Source: Marinomonas pontica (GTDB taxonomy: Bacteria; Pseudomonadota; Gammaproteobacteria; Pseudomonadales; Marinomonadaceae). Taken from it: DNA of 64,000 nucleotides. Each line of letters begins with the position of its first letter. Within the stretch, counting starts at the first letter, position 1. Below, piece by piece: positions 30,332 to 39,381 of this stretch. The stretch lies in the NCBI RefSeq assembly GCF_026191375.1, contig NZ_JAODTL010000054.1, positions 62,001 through 126,000 of the forward strand, written 5' to 3'. The notes under the pieces are model-generated. The model worked only from the letters and a program-made list of their open reading frames with translations, was not told the DNA's origin and did not search any database. Made by a program: the position numbers and the translations under genes.

Positions 30332-31000
30332 GTGCAGGATGTCGTGCCGAGTTTAGAGCTATCTCGCTTAGAGATAATATACGAAGACGAATGGTTTGCT
30401 GTGATAAACAAACCTGCAAACTGCTTATCTGTGCCCGGACGTGGCCCAGATAAGCTTGACTCTATCTTGCATCGAGCAGAATGTTTATTTGGCGAAGCCT
30501 TTGCGATTCACCGCTTGGATGAAGCCACCTCAGGCTTGATCCTCGTGGCGAAGACCCACGAATGTCAAAAGCGCATGTACGCGCATTTTCGCGAACGAGA
30601 AGTCAAAAAAGAATACCGCGCTCAACTGCGCGGTCATCTTTTGGGCGACAAAGGTGAAGTCCGAAAACCACTGCGCTGCGACTGGCCTAACCGACCAAGA
30701 CAAATCATCTGCACCGACGAATGGAGCAAAGACTCCATCACCTACTGGGAAAAAATGGCCTACGAAGGCAACACCACCCGTGTTCGACTCGTGCCGTTTA
30801 CGGGACGCTCTCACCAACTTCGCGTCCACATGCAAAGCCTAGGACACTCAATCATTGGCGATGAATTCTACGACCCAGAATTCCAGAACAACCCTCGCCT
30901 GCTACTTCACGCCTATCGGCTCGAGTTCAGGCATCCGTTTACCAAAGCATGGATTGCTTTTGTCGCGGCCTGTCCTTTTAACTCACGCCCACCACCCTAG
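30332..31000 (+). CDS. RluA-family RNA pseudouridine synthase
   Basis: Converts uridine to pseudouridine in rRNA or tRNA. 222 residues with no S4 domain. The catalytic Asp lies in HRLDEATSGLIL; YEDEWFAVINKPANCLSVPGRG and GRSHQLRVHMQSLGHSIIGD are the other family motifs. Size and lack of S4 suggest the RluA or TruC subgroup, but the target cannot be chosen. The start is GTG 30332, 6 bp after rapA; the later start codons in frame fall within conserved sequence. Confidence 0.85.
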   Translation: MQDVVPSLELSRLEIIYEDEWFAVINKPANCLSVPGRGPDKLDSILHRAECLFGEAFAIHRLDEATSGLILVAKTHECQKRMYAHFREREVKKEYRAQLRGHLLGDKGEVRKPLRCDWPNRPRQIICTDEWSKDSITYWEKMAYEGNTTRVRLVPFTGRSHQLRVHMQSLGHSIIGDEFYDPEFQNNPRLLLHAYRLEFRHPFTKAWIAFVAACPFNSRPPP

Positions 31001-31128
31001 AAGTGAAGGGCGTAGATCAGATGAGACGGGACACGAGGCGTAATCTGACGCTGAAAGCGAAGCTTTCACTTTGTAGGACAAAAAATAAATAGATAACTGG
31101 CGTCCATCTATGTTCAATCCAATCAAAC

Positions 31129-31147
31129 AGTATGATATTGTCATACT
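31129..31147. promoter_or_regulatory. Palindromic operator upstream of parDE
   Basis: AGTATGA (31129-31135) and TCATACT (31141-31147) are exact inverted copies with a 5-bp spacer, 24 bp before the antitoxin start. Ribbon-helix-helix antitoxins repress their own operons at such sites, so this is the likely autoregulatory operator. Confidence 0.65.
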
Positions 31148-31170
31148 TTGACTTTACTCGGAGCCCTATT

Positions 31171-31422
31171 ATGAGCATGCATCGAAAAACTGTCACACTA
31201 ACTAAACAGCAGGATGACTGGATAAAAAGCCAAATTGAGAGTGGTAATTTTGGCAATGATAGTGAATATATCCGCGATTTAATCAGAAAAGATCAACAAG
31301 CCAAAGAACATCTCGCAACGTTAAGGCAAGCTCTTATCGAAGGAGAATCAAGTGGAGAAAGTAAGCCTCTCCATATCGCAGCCATTAAAGCGGCTGGCCG
31401 TAAACAAATAAAAGCGGAGTAG
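31171..31422 (+). CDS. parD: ParD-type antitoxin (ribbon-helix-helix, CC2985 family)
   Basis: Antitoxin of a type II toxin-antitoxin pair, 83 residues. The N-terminal ribbon-helix-helix DNA-binding part (KTVTLTKQQDDWIKSQIESG, then NDSEYIRDLIRK) is followed by the flexible toxin-binding tail with LRQALIEGESSGES. ATG 31171 follows CGGAG (31159-31163); ATG 31177 is an alternative. The toxin gene starts 3 bp after the stop. A palindrome upstream fits autorepression. Confidence 0.88.
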   Translation: MSMHRKTVTLTKQQDDWIKSQIESGNFGNDSEYIRDLIRKDQQAKEHLATLRQALIEGESSGESKPLHIAAIKAAGRKQIKAE

Positions 31423-31425
31423 TGA

Positions 31426-31722
31426 ATGTTTAAGCTGCTCGTCACACCAAAGGCAGAATCTGATCTCACCAAAATATGGCTATACACCTGTGAAAAATGG
31501 GGAGTTGATCAAGCAGATCGCTATTTAGATCAACTTGAGGCAGGAGCCCATCAGTTAATCAATCATCCTTCATTGGGCACGAACTATGCTCATGTTTTGC
31601 CTGAATATCGTAGATTACTAGTAGAGCACCATGCTATTTTCTATAAAGTGTTAAAGCAAGAGATCTGTATTATTCGAGTACTCCATGAAGATATGGATGC
31701 ATCACAAAGGCTTTTGGGTTAA
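31426..31722 (+). CDS. parE: ParE/RelE-superfamily toxin
   Basis: Toxin of the pair, 98 residues, with the ParE fold: LLVTPKAESDLTKIWLYTCEKWG at the N-terminus (helix hairpin), HPSLGTNYAHVLPEYRRLLVEHH, and the closing strand ICIIRVLHEDMD. ParE toxins poison DNA gyrase; RelE relatives cut mRNA; the sequence favours ParE. Downstream two direct copies of CGACGTCTTT (31724-31733 and about 31743-31752) mark the edge of the module. The pair sits alone in a small accessory patch. Confidence 0.87.
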   Translation: MFKLLVTPKAESDLTKIWLYTCEKWGVDQADRYLDQLEAGAHQLINHPSLGTNYAHVLPEYRRLLVEHHAIFYKVLKQEICIIRVLHEDMDASQRLLG

Positions 31723-31784
31723 CGACGTCTTTCTTTGTTCTACCGACGTCTTTGCAGCGTCGATCAATTAACACTATGGAATAA

Positions 31785-31999
31785 ATGAAAAATATACATG
31801 AATGTGACAGTATTCCGTCTAAATCAGTTCTCATTACTAACCTATCAGATGATGGTGATTATGAAGAAGGTCAAGAATGGTTAATGGCGTTAACTCATCA
31901 ATTAAAAACTGGGAAAAATATAGGACTGCATTCCATAACCTGGAGATCGACCTGGATGAGTTTTCAGGGCTAGAGGATTTCACCAGGAAACATTTGTAG
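31785..31999 (+). pseudogene. Small hypothetical protein, apparently frameshifted
   Basis: The open frame from ATG 31785 stops at 31973. If the A5 run at 31904-31908 had one more A, the frame would continue as NWEKYRTAFHNLEIDLDEF… to a stop at 31999, giving 71 residues with an even, acidic, protein-like composition. No family is recognised. It follows parDE and may be a remnant of transferred DNA. Support is only from composition, so confidence is low. Confidence 0.4.
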
Positions 32000-32097
32000 A
32001 ATAGCAAAATTAATAAGCCTCCCAATTTTGGAAGCCTGTCATATAAAATATCGAGATAGCTGGCTAGTCTGATATAAGCTTGCACTCTTCAAACTGG

Positions 32098-32220
32098 TTA
32101 TACACGCAACACTTCTTCTTTTCCCACCACCAAAGGCTTTACCAGCTTCGCCTCCTCTTGATAGCGGTTTCTTGTATCCCAAAGATCGACGGCGTTTTGT
32201 TTTACGCATTTGCAGCTACC
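32098..32220 (-). pseudogene. C-terminal gene remnant
   Basis: A 40-codon open stretch on the minus strand without any start codon, bounded by stops at 32223 and 32098. It encodes an ordinary-looking sequence (AVDLWDTRNRYQEEAKLVKP, then LVVGKEEVLRV). It overlaps the last codon and stop of the histone-deacetylase-family gene in another frame. It looks like the tail of a lost gene rather than a live ORF; the parent family is not recognised. Confidence 0.3.
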
Positions 32221-33163
32221 TTAATATAGGGGTGTCGTTCAAAAAATATTTCTGCCAAATCTGACTCGCGGCTTGATGAAGTAAACTGTGTCGCCATGCG
32301 ACTTTTTCTTCTTGTCTGTCGTAACCGCCGCCAATGACACAGGCGGTAGGCAGTTTTAGGCTAACGCAGGTTTCGATGACGTATGTATCCCTTTCTAGAA
32401 TGCCTTGGTCAGTTAGGTTAACGTAGCCAAGCCGATCGTCTTGGTGGACGTCGACGCCAGCGTCATAAAAGACAAAGTCAGGTCGATGTTCAGCGAGTAT
32501 TTTAGGCAGGGTATCTTTTAGAATGGATAAGTATTCTTGGTCATTCGCGCCTTTGGGGATGGCGATGTTAATGCCATCAGTTTGCTTGGTCTGCGGGTAG
32601 TTTTCTTCGCAATGCCAAGAAGCAGGAATGATGTCACTTCTGTCTTTAAAGAAGGCAATTGTGCCGTCGCCTTGGTGGACGTCACAGTCAATAATGAGAA
32701 CTTTCTTAGCTTTGTGTGACTGAATTAAGGCCAATGCCGCGACTGCCAAATCATTAAAGATGCAAAAGCCAGAGCCATAAGAAGGGTGAGCATGATGCGT
32801 TCCACCCGCAAGGTGGCAAGCCAGCCCATGCTCAAGCGCTAATTCGCTGGTTAATATTGTACCGGAAACCGCCCTTAGGGTTCGCTCGACGAGCCATTCA
32901 GACCACGGCAAACCAATGTCTTTTTCTTCTTTTATTGTGAGTTCACCACGAATAAAGCGCTGTACGTATTCTTTTTGATGAGCGGCCATTAATACGGAAA
33001 GGGACAAAGGCGCAGGCGTGTATTCGTTTTCGTCCGTTAGAATCCCTTGCTCCCGTAAACATTCGGCCAGCAAACCAAATTTGCGCATAGGAAAGCGATG
33101 CCCGGCCGGAAAAGGAATACTGTAGTGGGGGTGAAACACAAGGGGTAGCAAAGTGACATCCAT
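32216..33163 (-). CDS. Histone deacetylase family protein (AcuC/HDAC superfamily)
   Basis: Zinc-dependent amidohydrolase of the arginase/deacetylase fold, 315 residues. Active-site motifs are present: GGTHHAHPSYGSGFCIFND (the His pair), IDCDVHQGDGT (Zn ligands Asp and His) and YDAGVDVHQDDRLG (Zn Asp). Bacterial members act on acetylpolyamines, acetoin-related substrates or acetylated proteins; nothing here decides. The gene stands alone, transcribed toward the accessory patch. Confidence 0.88.
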   Translation of the reverse strand: MDVTLLPLVFHPHYSIPFPAGHRFPMRKFGLLAECLREQGILTDENEYTPAPLSLSVLMAAHQKEYVQRFIRGELTIKEEKDIGLPWSEWLVERTLRAVSGTILTSELALEHGLACHLAGGTHHAHPSYGSGFCIFNDLAVAALALIQSHKAKKVLIIDCDVHQGDGTIAFFKDRSDIIPASWHCEENYPQTKQTDGINIAIPKGANDQEYLSILKDTLPKILAEHRPDFVFYDAGVDVHQDDRLGYVNLTDQGILERDTYVIETCVSLKLPTACVIGGGYDRQEEKVAWRHSLLHQAASQIWQKYFLNDTPILR

Positions 33164-33210
33164 CGATAATCTAGCGTGATCAATTTATACGAACACAATG
33201 CTAACAAGGC

Positions 33211-34308
33211 TTACTGGTTTTTTGCGACCAAAACTTTTCTTATTGCTGCGTTAAATGATTCAATTAGATGTGGAGGAAAACCTTTACCGCTTTCAAAGTT
33301 CACCATTTGCACTGCTCTCATGGCACTTTTGCGGTATTCGCTGCCAGATTTACCCCACACGATATCAATAAACATCACCGCCATGGAAAGAATAAATGCC
33401 CCCTGCGGTATTAGTGACCCCACTAAACTTTCAGGAAAACCAGTACCATCAAATCGCTCTTTATGTGATTTCACCATAGCGACAGCGTCTTCCCACCCTT
33501 CGTGTTTGGCCAACAACTTGGCACCGACCATAGGATGATTGTGTTCAGCTTGTCGTTTTAATTCTTCATCGTCTTTACAACTTAAAATCGGCGCCATGCC
33601 CATATTGTGCATATACGCCGCTGCACTGAGTTGTGCTGGGTCAACCGGTGTCACGCATTCGGCATTGATTAATTGGCAAAGCTTCAAAATACGTTCACTT
33701 CGCTCAGAAGAATACCCAAGCAAACGATTCAGCTTTTGACTAAACCCAATAAACAAATCAATATCGGCTTGTTGCGATTCCGTAAATTCTACTTTAATAA
33801 TGACAGATGCTGGCAATGCCTCTTCTGGGACATCCTCTGTTTGATTGCACTTACGCAATAAAGCCGCCGCCATATCAGGGCGTTTCGAGTCGTCTTCTTC
33901 CGCGTATATGGCGTCTAAACTTTGCTGAAGTTCGTCTCTCACGGCACTTTCAGCGACATGGGACTGATAAATCTGTTTCAGCAGGTCGTACACTTTCTCA
34001 ATGACAACAATGATCAATTCACCCAGGTAGTGGTGATATTGAATGTATCCGCCACGCATGCCATCGACAATTTCCTCAAGTTTGTGCAGCACACCAACCA
34101 AAGGGTCTAGAAAGCAAACGGAGCAGTTGCCTTTCATGCTGTGGAGCGAACGAAATAGGTTGTCCAACTTATCGAAAGAGAAACCTTCACTTTCGATGCT
34201 GTTGATAATGTCTTCTATTTCTTGCTGAGCTTCCACGTAGCATTCTAGCAAATCGTCCTTGAGCTCTTTTTCCAACGCTGAAAACGCTTTACAAGCAAAG
34301 TGGCTCAT
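33211..34308 (-). CDS. Hpt domain fused to a degenerate HD-GYP domain
   Basis: Signalling protein of 365 residues. The N-terminal histidine phosphotransfer domain (about 1-110) has the phospho-acceptor in SLHSMKGNCS (His56). The C-terminal half resembles HD-GYP phosphodiesterases but key residues differ: the HD pair reads HN (YMHNMGM), HPxxGA is kept as HPMVGAKLL, HHE reads SHKE, and GYP reads GFP (DGTGFP). So c-di-GMP hydrolysis is doubtful, and it may be a binding or scaffold module. No kinase or regulator is adjacent. The fold call is good, the activity unknown. Confidence 0.78.
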   Translation of the reverse strand: MSHFACKAFSALEKELKDDLLECYVEAQQEIEDIINSIESEGFSFDKLDNLFRSLHSMKGNCSVCFLDPLVGVLHKLEEIVDGMRGGYIQYHHYLGELIIVVIEKVYDLLKQIYQSHVAESAVRDELQQSLDAIYAEEDDSKRPDMAAALLRKCNQTEDVPEEALPASVIIKVEFTESQQADIDLFIGFSQKLNRLLGYSSERSERILKLCQLINAECVTPVDPAQLSAAAYMHNMGMAPILSCKDDEELKRQAEHNHPMVGAKLLAKHEGWEDAVAMVKSHKERFDGTGFPESLVGSLIPQGAFILSMAVMFIDIVWGKSGSEYRKSAMRAVQMVNFESGKGFPPHLIESFNAAIRKVLVAKNQ

Positions 34309-34461
34309 TTTTTTCTTCCATTACAAGGAGCTAAGTAACTCAAAAAAGCATTGAGGCTATTCAAGTCATTCGGTAGTCTCGTATCCTCACTCTTATTATT
34401 GTAGATAGAATATTTGTAAGCGTGAACATATAGTATGTTTCATTGTGAAAACGAGGTCCTC

Positions 34462-34920
34462 ATGCCAAATTATTGGCTCATGAAATCCGAGCCGGATGCT
34501 TTCTCCATCGATGATCTAAAACGGCTAACGCAATCTCCTTGGGACGGCGTAAGAAATTACCAAGCCAGAAACTTTATGAAAGAAATGAAAGTCGATGATT
34601 TGATCTTTTTCTATCATTCTAGCTGCTCGCCCGCCGGCATTGTTGGTGTCGCCAAAGTCTGCAAAGAAGCTTACCCAGATCACACCAGCTGGGACCCAAA
34701 TAGTCCTTATTTCGATGCCAAATCGACGCCAGAAAAACCAAGATGGTTTATGGTCGACGTGGCATTTGTCGAAAAGTGGTCAAGTATTCTAACATTAGCA
34801 GAATTAAAGCAAAGCCCTGCACTGGCCGATATGGTATTAACACAAAAAGGAAGCCGATTGTCGGTGATGCCCATTTCCAGTGATGAATGGGACTATATCA
34901 CTGCCATATTAAAAAAATAA
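34462..34920 (+). CDS. EVE domain protein (PUA-like)
   Basis: Small cytoplasmic protein, 152 residues, of the EVE family, a PUA-like fold that binds modified bases in DNA or RNA. Motifs: NYWLMKSEPDAFSIDDL, WDGVRNYQARNFMKEMK and FYHSSCSPAGIVGVAKV. ATG 34462 follows ACGAGG; an in-frame ATG at 34435 would add nine residues ahead of the conserved start. Divergent from the Hpt gene. The modified substrate is not known. Confidence 0.88.
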   Translation: MPNYWLMKSEPDAFSIDDLKRLTQSPWDGVRNYQARNFMKEMKVDDLIFFYHSSCSPAGIVGVAKVCKEAYPDHTSWDPNSPYFDAKSTPEKPRWFMVDVAFVEKWSSILTLAELKQSPALADMVLTQKGSRLSVMPISSDEWDYITAILKK

Positions 34921-35013
34921 ATTTCGCTTATCTCTTTTAATTCTAAGAAAAATAGGACATTCGCCCTAACATGGCGCCCTACAAGAAGTAAGCAACACAT
35001 AGAGTATTTGAAA

Positions 35014-36036
35014 ATGGTTCGCAAGATAGCAAGGATGGCTATTATATTGTCTGGCTTATACAGTGGATTAACACTCTGTCAGGCGTTATACCCAAGTAGC
35101 CTCATTAGCTCATTAAAAGATTCGGATAAAGACGGTGTTATAGACGCTAGGGATTCATGCGCTAATACACCGCTAGGCAGCAAAGTTGATAACCAAGGCT
35201 GCCCAATCACGGAATTGGAATACCACAATTTTGACTTTGATGTTCAGTTCGATACCGCTCGCTACCAACTCTCCTCCGATTTTTACCCTCAACTACAAAG
35301 CCTAGCGTCTTTTTTAAAACAAACACCCAAAACGCGGGTTCTAATTGAAGGCCACACAGACAATACAGGGCAAGCTCGTTTCAATTTAATGCTGTCTAAA
35401 AAGCGGGCAGACGCCATTGCGGAAAAGCTCGTTACCAATTTTGATATTGAAACCGACCGATTGAAAACCTTTGGTTATGGACAAGAGCGCCCTATTGCAT
35501 CGAATGATACAGAACAAGGTAGGATGCGAAATCGCCGAGTGAGTGGCGAAGTGGTTGTTCCTTTTCGACAACCCCAAAATACCAACTCAGCGTTAACCAA
35601 AGACGCTAAACAGAAACAACCTTTTGTAGACCTGCACGAGCTAACCATTCCGTTTAGTCGCAATCAATACCGTGTAAAAAACAATTATCGCCCTTCTATA
35701 CAGAGCATTGGGCAAATATTGCGAGACAATCCGAACACGTTGGTGATCATTGAGGGTTACACGGACAACTCCGGTAGCCGAGATTACAATCTGGCTCTGT
35801 CGATCGAACGTGCCAATAAAGTGGCTGACATCATTCAATCTGAATACGCCATCTCAGCGGATCGATTCAAAGTGATTGGCTACGGACAAGACTTCCCTAT
35901 CGCTTCAAACCTGACATTAGAGGGTAGAATCAAAAACCGCCGAGTCAACACCAGCATTGTACAGACGTTTAAAACATCACAAGAAGTGATTCTGCCGAAG
36001 TGGACAATATGGAGCGTGGATCGGCTGGAAAAATAG
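35014..36036 (+). CDS. OmpA-family protein with two tandem OmpA C-terminal domains
   Basis: Envelope protein of 340 residues. A signal peptide (about 1-24) leads into a calcium-binding TSP3-like repeat (DSDKDGVIDARDSCANTP) and then two peptidoglycan-binding OmpA domains: the first (about 70-180) with GHTDNTGQARFNLMLSKKRA, the second (about 200-315) with GYTDNSGSRDYNLALSIERA. There is no beta-barrel. Two complete OmpA domains in one chain is uncommon. ATG 35014 is used; TTG 35008 is also in frame. Convergent with a beta-barrel protein gene. Probably tethers the cell wall to the envelope. Confidence 0.82.
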   Translation: MVRKIARMAIILSGLYSGLTLCQALYPSSLISSLKDSDKDGVIDARDSCANTPLGSKVDNQGCPITELEYHNFDFDVQFDTARYQLSSDFYPQLQSLASFLKQTPKTRVLIEGHTDNTGQARFNLMLSKKRADAIAEKLVTNFDIETDRLKTFGYGQERPIASNDTEQGRMRNRRVSGEVVVPFRQPQNTNSALTKDAKQKQPFVDLHELTIPFSRNQYRVKNNYRPSIQSIGQILRDNPNTLVIIEGYTDNSGSRDYNLALSIERANKVADIIQSEYAISADRFKVIGYGQDFPIASNLTLEGRIKNRRVNTSIVQTFKTSQEVILPKWTIWSVDRLEK

Positions 36037-36056
36037 CCCAGCGATAAAGAACGCTA

Positions 36057-36743
36057 TTAGTGAAATTCACGCTCTCGCTGCTTTAAAGAAACCGCATAAT
36101 CAAAATAGTATTGAACGACAGCACCAAAATAATCGTAGTCATCACCGGTTCTGGCAATAATCCCAACACTGCCCATTTGATGGTATTTTTTGGGCTGGTA
36201 GTAGGTTTCAAGACGCCAACCTATATCATCAATATTGTATTTTTCTCGATAAAGTGAAGTTCGCAAGTCGTCATCAAAGTAGTAACTGATCCCAATGCGC
36301 GAACTGGTTACATTGCTCAATGTGGTATCTGCTGAAATATAATTCGTCGTTAAAGAAAATGATCCTAGAAACACCTCTCCAAGGAACTGACCAATAATGT
36401 CTCGCTCAGAATCTTGCGACGTGTTCATGGGCTCCAACTCAGTAACCCCAAGACCAATGCCTAAGCGGCCATATTCATTTCTCAGGAACCAATTTGACGA
36501 CAATTCAGATTGTGCAAAGCTGTCTTTTGTCGACCCTGTCACCAAATAATTGCTGTTTAGTAACACCTGTGTAGACAAATAATCATTAATGGGAATATTC
36601 ACTTTAAAGTCAATATTCATCAAAGACTTCTCACTTAAAAGCCCATAACCCAGCCCAAAAGCAAAATTAGGCAAGTCACTGTCGGCATAAGCGTTGCCAC
36701 TTACCGCCACTGCCAATACAAGAACTCGAGAAAATACGGTCAA
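36057..36743 (-). CDS. Outer-membrane beta-barrel protein (hypothetical)
   Basis: Exported protein of 228 residues with a signal peptide (about 1-20, ending NAYA) and alternating amphipathic strands ending in an aromatic-rich strand (YFGAVVQYYFDYAV), as in eight- to ten-strand porin-like barrels. No enzyme motif. No family is recognised beyond a general outer-membrane barrel. It faces the double-OmpA gene, with 20 bp between the stops. Confidence 0.6.
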   Translation of the reverse strand: MTVFSRVLVLAVAVSGNAYADSDLPNFAFGLGYGLLSEKSLMNIDFKVNIPINDYLSTQVLLNSNYLVTGSTKDSFAQSELSSNWFLRNEYGRLGIGLGVTELEPMNTSQDSERDIIGQFLGEVFLGSFSLTTNYISADTTLSNVTSSRIGISYYFDDDLRTSLYREKYNIDDIGWRLETYYQPKKYHQMGSVGIIARTGDDYDYFGAVVQYYFDYAVSLKQREREFH

Positions 36744-36935
36744 AACATGTCCACGCTAAAATTTACATCGTAATGCTATTGTGACTTGTCTTTGGCAAAA
36801 GCTCCAGCCACAAAAACGACGACTATTTTTGCATAAAATGAAGGGAATTCAGAACACCTCTGGGATTCGGAAGCAAAGCCCAATATAATAGTCGCAAAGT
36901 CGATTAGACGAACACATTTTAGGTTTATACGTTAC

Positions 36936-38291
36936 ATGGCAAAAAAACTTTTTATCCAAACTCATGGCTGTCAAATGAACGAATACGATTCCTCTCGTAT
37001 GGCAGATTTACTTGGCGAAAGCCATGAAATGGAACTCACAGACAACGCAGATGAGGCCGATGTTTTATTGCTTAACACCTGCTCTATCCGCGAAAAAGCA
37101 CAAGACAAGGTCTATCACCAATTAGGCCGCTGGAAAAAGCTTAAACAAAAAAATCCTAACCTAGTCATCGGTGTTGGCGGTTGCGTGGCGAGCCAAGAAG
37201 GCGACGCAATTCGCAAGCGTGCCAAGCACGTAGACATGATTTTTGGGCCTCAGACGCTGCACAAGCTGCCAGAGATGGTCAACGCTGCGGGAAAACACAT
37301 TCCTATTACGGATGTGACTTTCCCAGAAATTGAAAAATTCGACCACCTACCAGCTCCGCGTGTTGATGGCGCAGAGGCGTTTGTTTCCATCATGGAAGGC
37401 TGCAGCAAATACTGCACATTCTGTGTAGTACCCTACACTCGCGGTGAAGAAGTGAGCCGTCCATTCGACAGCATTTTAGTTGAAGTCGCGCAATTGGCCG
37501 AGCAAGGTGTACGTGAAATCCATCTATTGGGACAAAACGTAAACGCTTATCGCGGTGAAACAGCCGAAGGTGACGAAGCCGATCTGGCAGACATTATTCA
37601 CGCTGTGGCACTGATCGATGGTGTTGAGCGCATTCGCTTCACAACGTCTCACCCAGTGGAATTCAGCGACAGCTTGGTAGAAGCGTTCCGCACAGAACCC
37701 AAACTGGTTAGTCACTTACATCTACCAGTACAAAGCGGTGCAGATAATATTCTGAGTGCGATGAAACGTGGTCATGACCGCCAATATTACATTGATAAAA
37801 TCAATCGTATTAAAGAAGCCCGTCCAGGCATTAGTTTGTCTTCTGACTTCATCATTGGCTTCCCAGGTGAAACAGATGATGACTTTGTTGACACGATGAA
37901 TCTGATTCAAGAGATTGGCTTTGATCACTCTTTCAGTTTTGTCTACAGCCAGCGCCCAGGAACGCCTGCGTCAAATTTAGAAGACGACACACCAGAAGAG
38001 TTGAAGAAAGAGCGCCTTGCGATATTACAGCGTCGCATTAGTCAGCAAGCCTATGACATCAGCTTATCCATGGTGGGTGAAGTGCACCGCATTTTAATCA
38101 GCGGCTACTCTCCTCGTGATCCTGGACAACTTCAAGGCCGAACAGAAAACAACCGTATTGTTAATTTCCGTGCGGTCGACCCTCAGTTGATTGGTAAATT
38201 TGCAGACGTGGTTATCACTGATGCTTACCCTAACTCTTTATTGGGTGAGTTAGTCAGCACCGAGCTCGACGCCGACTTTGTCTTACAATAA
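36936..38291 (+). CDS. miaB: tRNA-2-methylthio-N6-dimethylallyladenosine synthase MiaB
   Basis: Radical-SAM methylthiotransferase that adds the methylthio group to i6A37 of tRNA. 451 residues. Three N-terminal cysteines of the second cluster are in [22 protein letters not shown] and [10 protein letters not shown]; the radical-SAM CxxxCxxC is in [17 protein letters not shown]; a TRAM domain ends the protein. First gene of the conserved miaB-phoH-ybeY-corC-lnt block. Confidence 0.95.
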   Translation: MAKKLFIQTHGCQMNEYDSSRMADLLGESHEMELTDNADEADVLLLNTCSIREKAQDKVYHQLGRWKKLKQKNPNLVIGVGGCVASQEGDAIRKRAKHVDMIFGPQTLHKLPEMVNAAGKHIPITDVTFPEIEKFDHLPAPRVDGAEAFVSIMEGCSKYCTFCVVPYTRGEEVSRPFDSILVEVAQLAEQGVREIHLLGQNVNAYRGETAEGDEADLADIIHAVALIDGVERIRFTTSHPVEFSDSLVEAFRTEPKLVSHLHLPVQSGADNILSAMKRGHDRQYYIDKINRIKEARPGISLSSDFIIGFPGETDDDFVDTMNLIQEIGFDHSFSFVYSQRPGTPASNLEDDTPEELKKERLAILQRRISQQAYDISLSMVGEVHRILISGYSPRDPGQLQGRTENNRIVNFRAVDPQLIGKFADVVITDAYPNSLLGELVSTELDADFVLQ

Positions 38292-38335
38292 AAGCACCGT
38301 TTCATACAACGTGCTTCAATAATCAAAGGTAAATC

Positions 38336-39381
38336 TTGGAAACAACACAGACAACTCAACAAATCCGCCTTATCCCAGCCGAAGCAGATGCTTTGGCGGG
38401 ACTGTGCGGTCAACTCGACGAAAACATCAAGTTAATAGAAAAGCGACTTGATGTTTCTATTAAATACCGCGCAGAACTGTTCGACATTTCTGGTGAAGAC
38501 TCTGAGCATGTGGCCGCCACCAAAACGCTACTAGAGAACCTTTACCGCGAAGCGCTTGCCAATACGAATGTCACACCCGAAACCATTCACTTATATTTGC
38601 AAGAATCCGCAATCGAATCTCTATCGAGCAGCAAAAGGGAAAAAGCGATCAGCTTGTTATAAAAACTCGCAAAGCTTTTATCAAACCCAAGGGCAAAAAC
38701 CAACAAGGCTACGTCAAACAGATCCGCAAACACGACATCAACTTTGGTATCGGGCCGGCTGGTACAGGCAAAACCTACCTTGCCGTAGCGTGTGCGGTCG
38801 AAGCGCTAGAAGCGGATCGAGTTGAGCGCATTATGCTGGTTCGCCCGGCGGTAGAAGCCGGTGAAAAGCTGGGCTTTTTACCAGGTGATTTGTCACAGAA
38901 AATCGACCCTTACCTACGCCCTCTTTACGATGCCTTATACGAAATGCTGGGCTTTGAATTGGTCGACAAGTTAATCGAAAAAAATGTTATCGAGATCGCT
39001 CCGCTGGCCTTCATGCGTGGTCGTACATTAAACAATGCATTCATCATTCTAGATGAGAGCCAAAACACGACGAAAGAACAAATGAAAATGTTTTTGACGC
39101 GCATTGGTTTTGGTTCCACTGCGGTCATCACTGGCGACACGACTCAGGTCGATTTGCCTCGTGGCACCAGCTCTGGCTTAGCGCAAGCCATGCACGTTCT
39201 GAAAGACGTGAACGGCATCAGCATGACGCACTTTAGCTCGTCTGACGTTGTTCGCCATCCTTTGGTGCAGCGTATTGTAGAAGCGTACGATAAGTTTGAC
39301 GTTGAAGTGGAAGCCGAGAAAAAAGCACGTACTGAAGCTCGCCTTGCCGCGCAATCTGAATCATCAACGGGTGACAAATAA
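38336..39381 (+). pseudogene. ybeZ: PhoH-family ATPase (YbeZ), split by a one-base frameshift
   Basis: PhoH/YbeZ is a P-loop ATPase working with the rRNA-processing nuclease YbeY. The first frame (TTG 38336, behind AAAGGT) stops at 38662; the second carries Walker [29 protein letters not shown] and Walker [11 protein letters not shown]. One extra A in the A5 run at 38640-38644 joins them (…[15 protein letters not shown]…) into 348 residues, the normal length. The last codon overlaps ybeY by 1 bp. Because only one base in a homopolymer is at fault, an assembly error is likely. Confidence 0.88.

Noticed and set aside
31001-32215. Insertion sequence or prophage around parDE
   Set aside because: No transposase, integrase, terminal inverted repeats or clear target duplication; only a 10-bp direct repeat after parE.
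33176-33538. 120-codon plus-strand ORF
   Set aside because: Antisense to the Hpt/HD-GYP gene.
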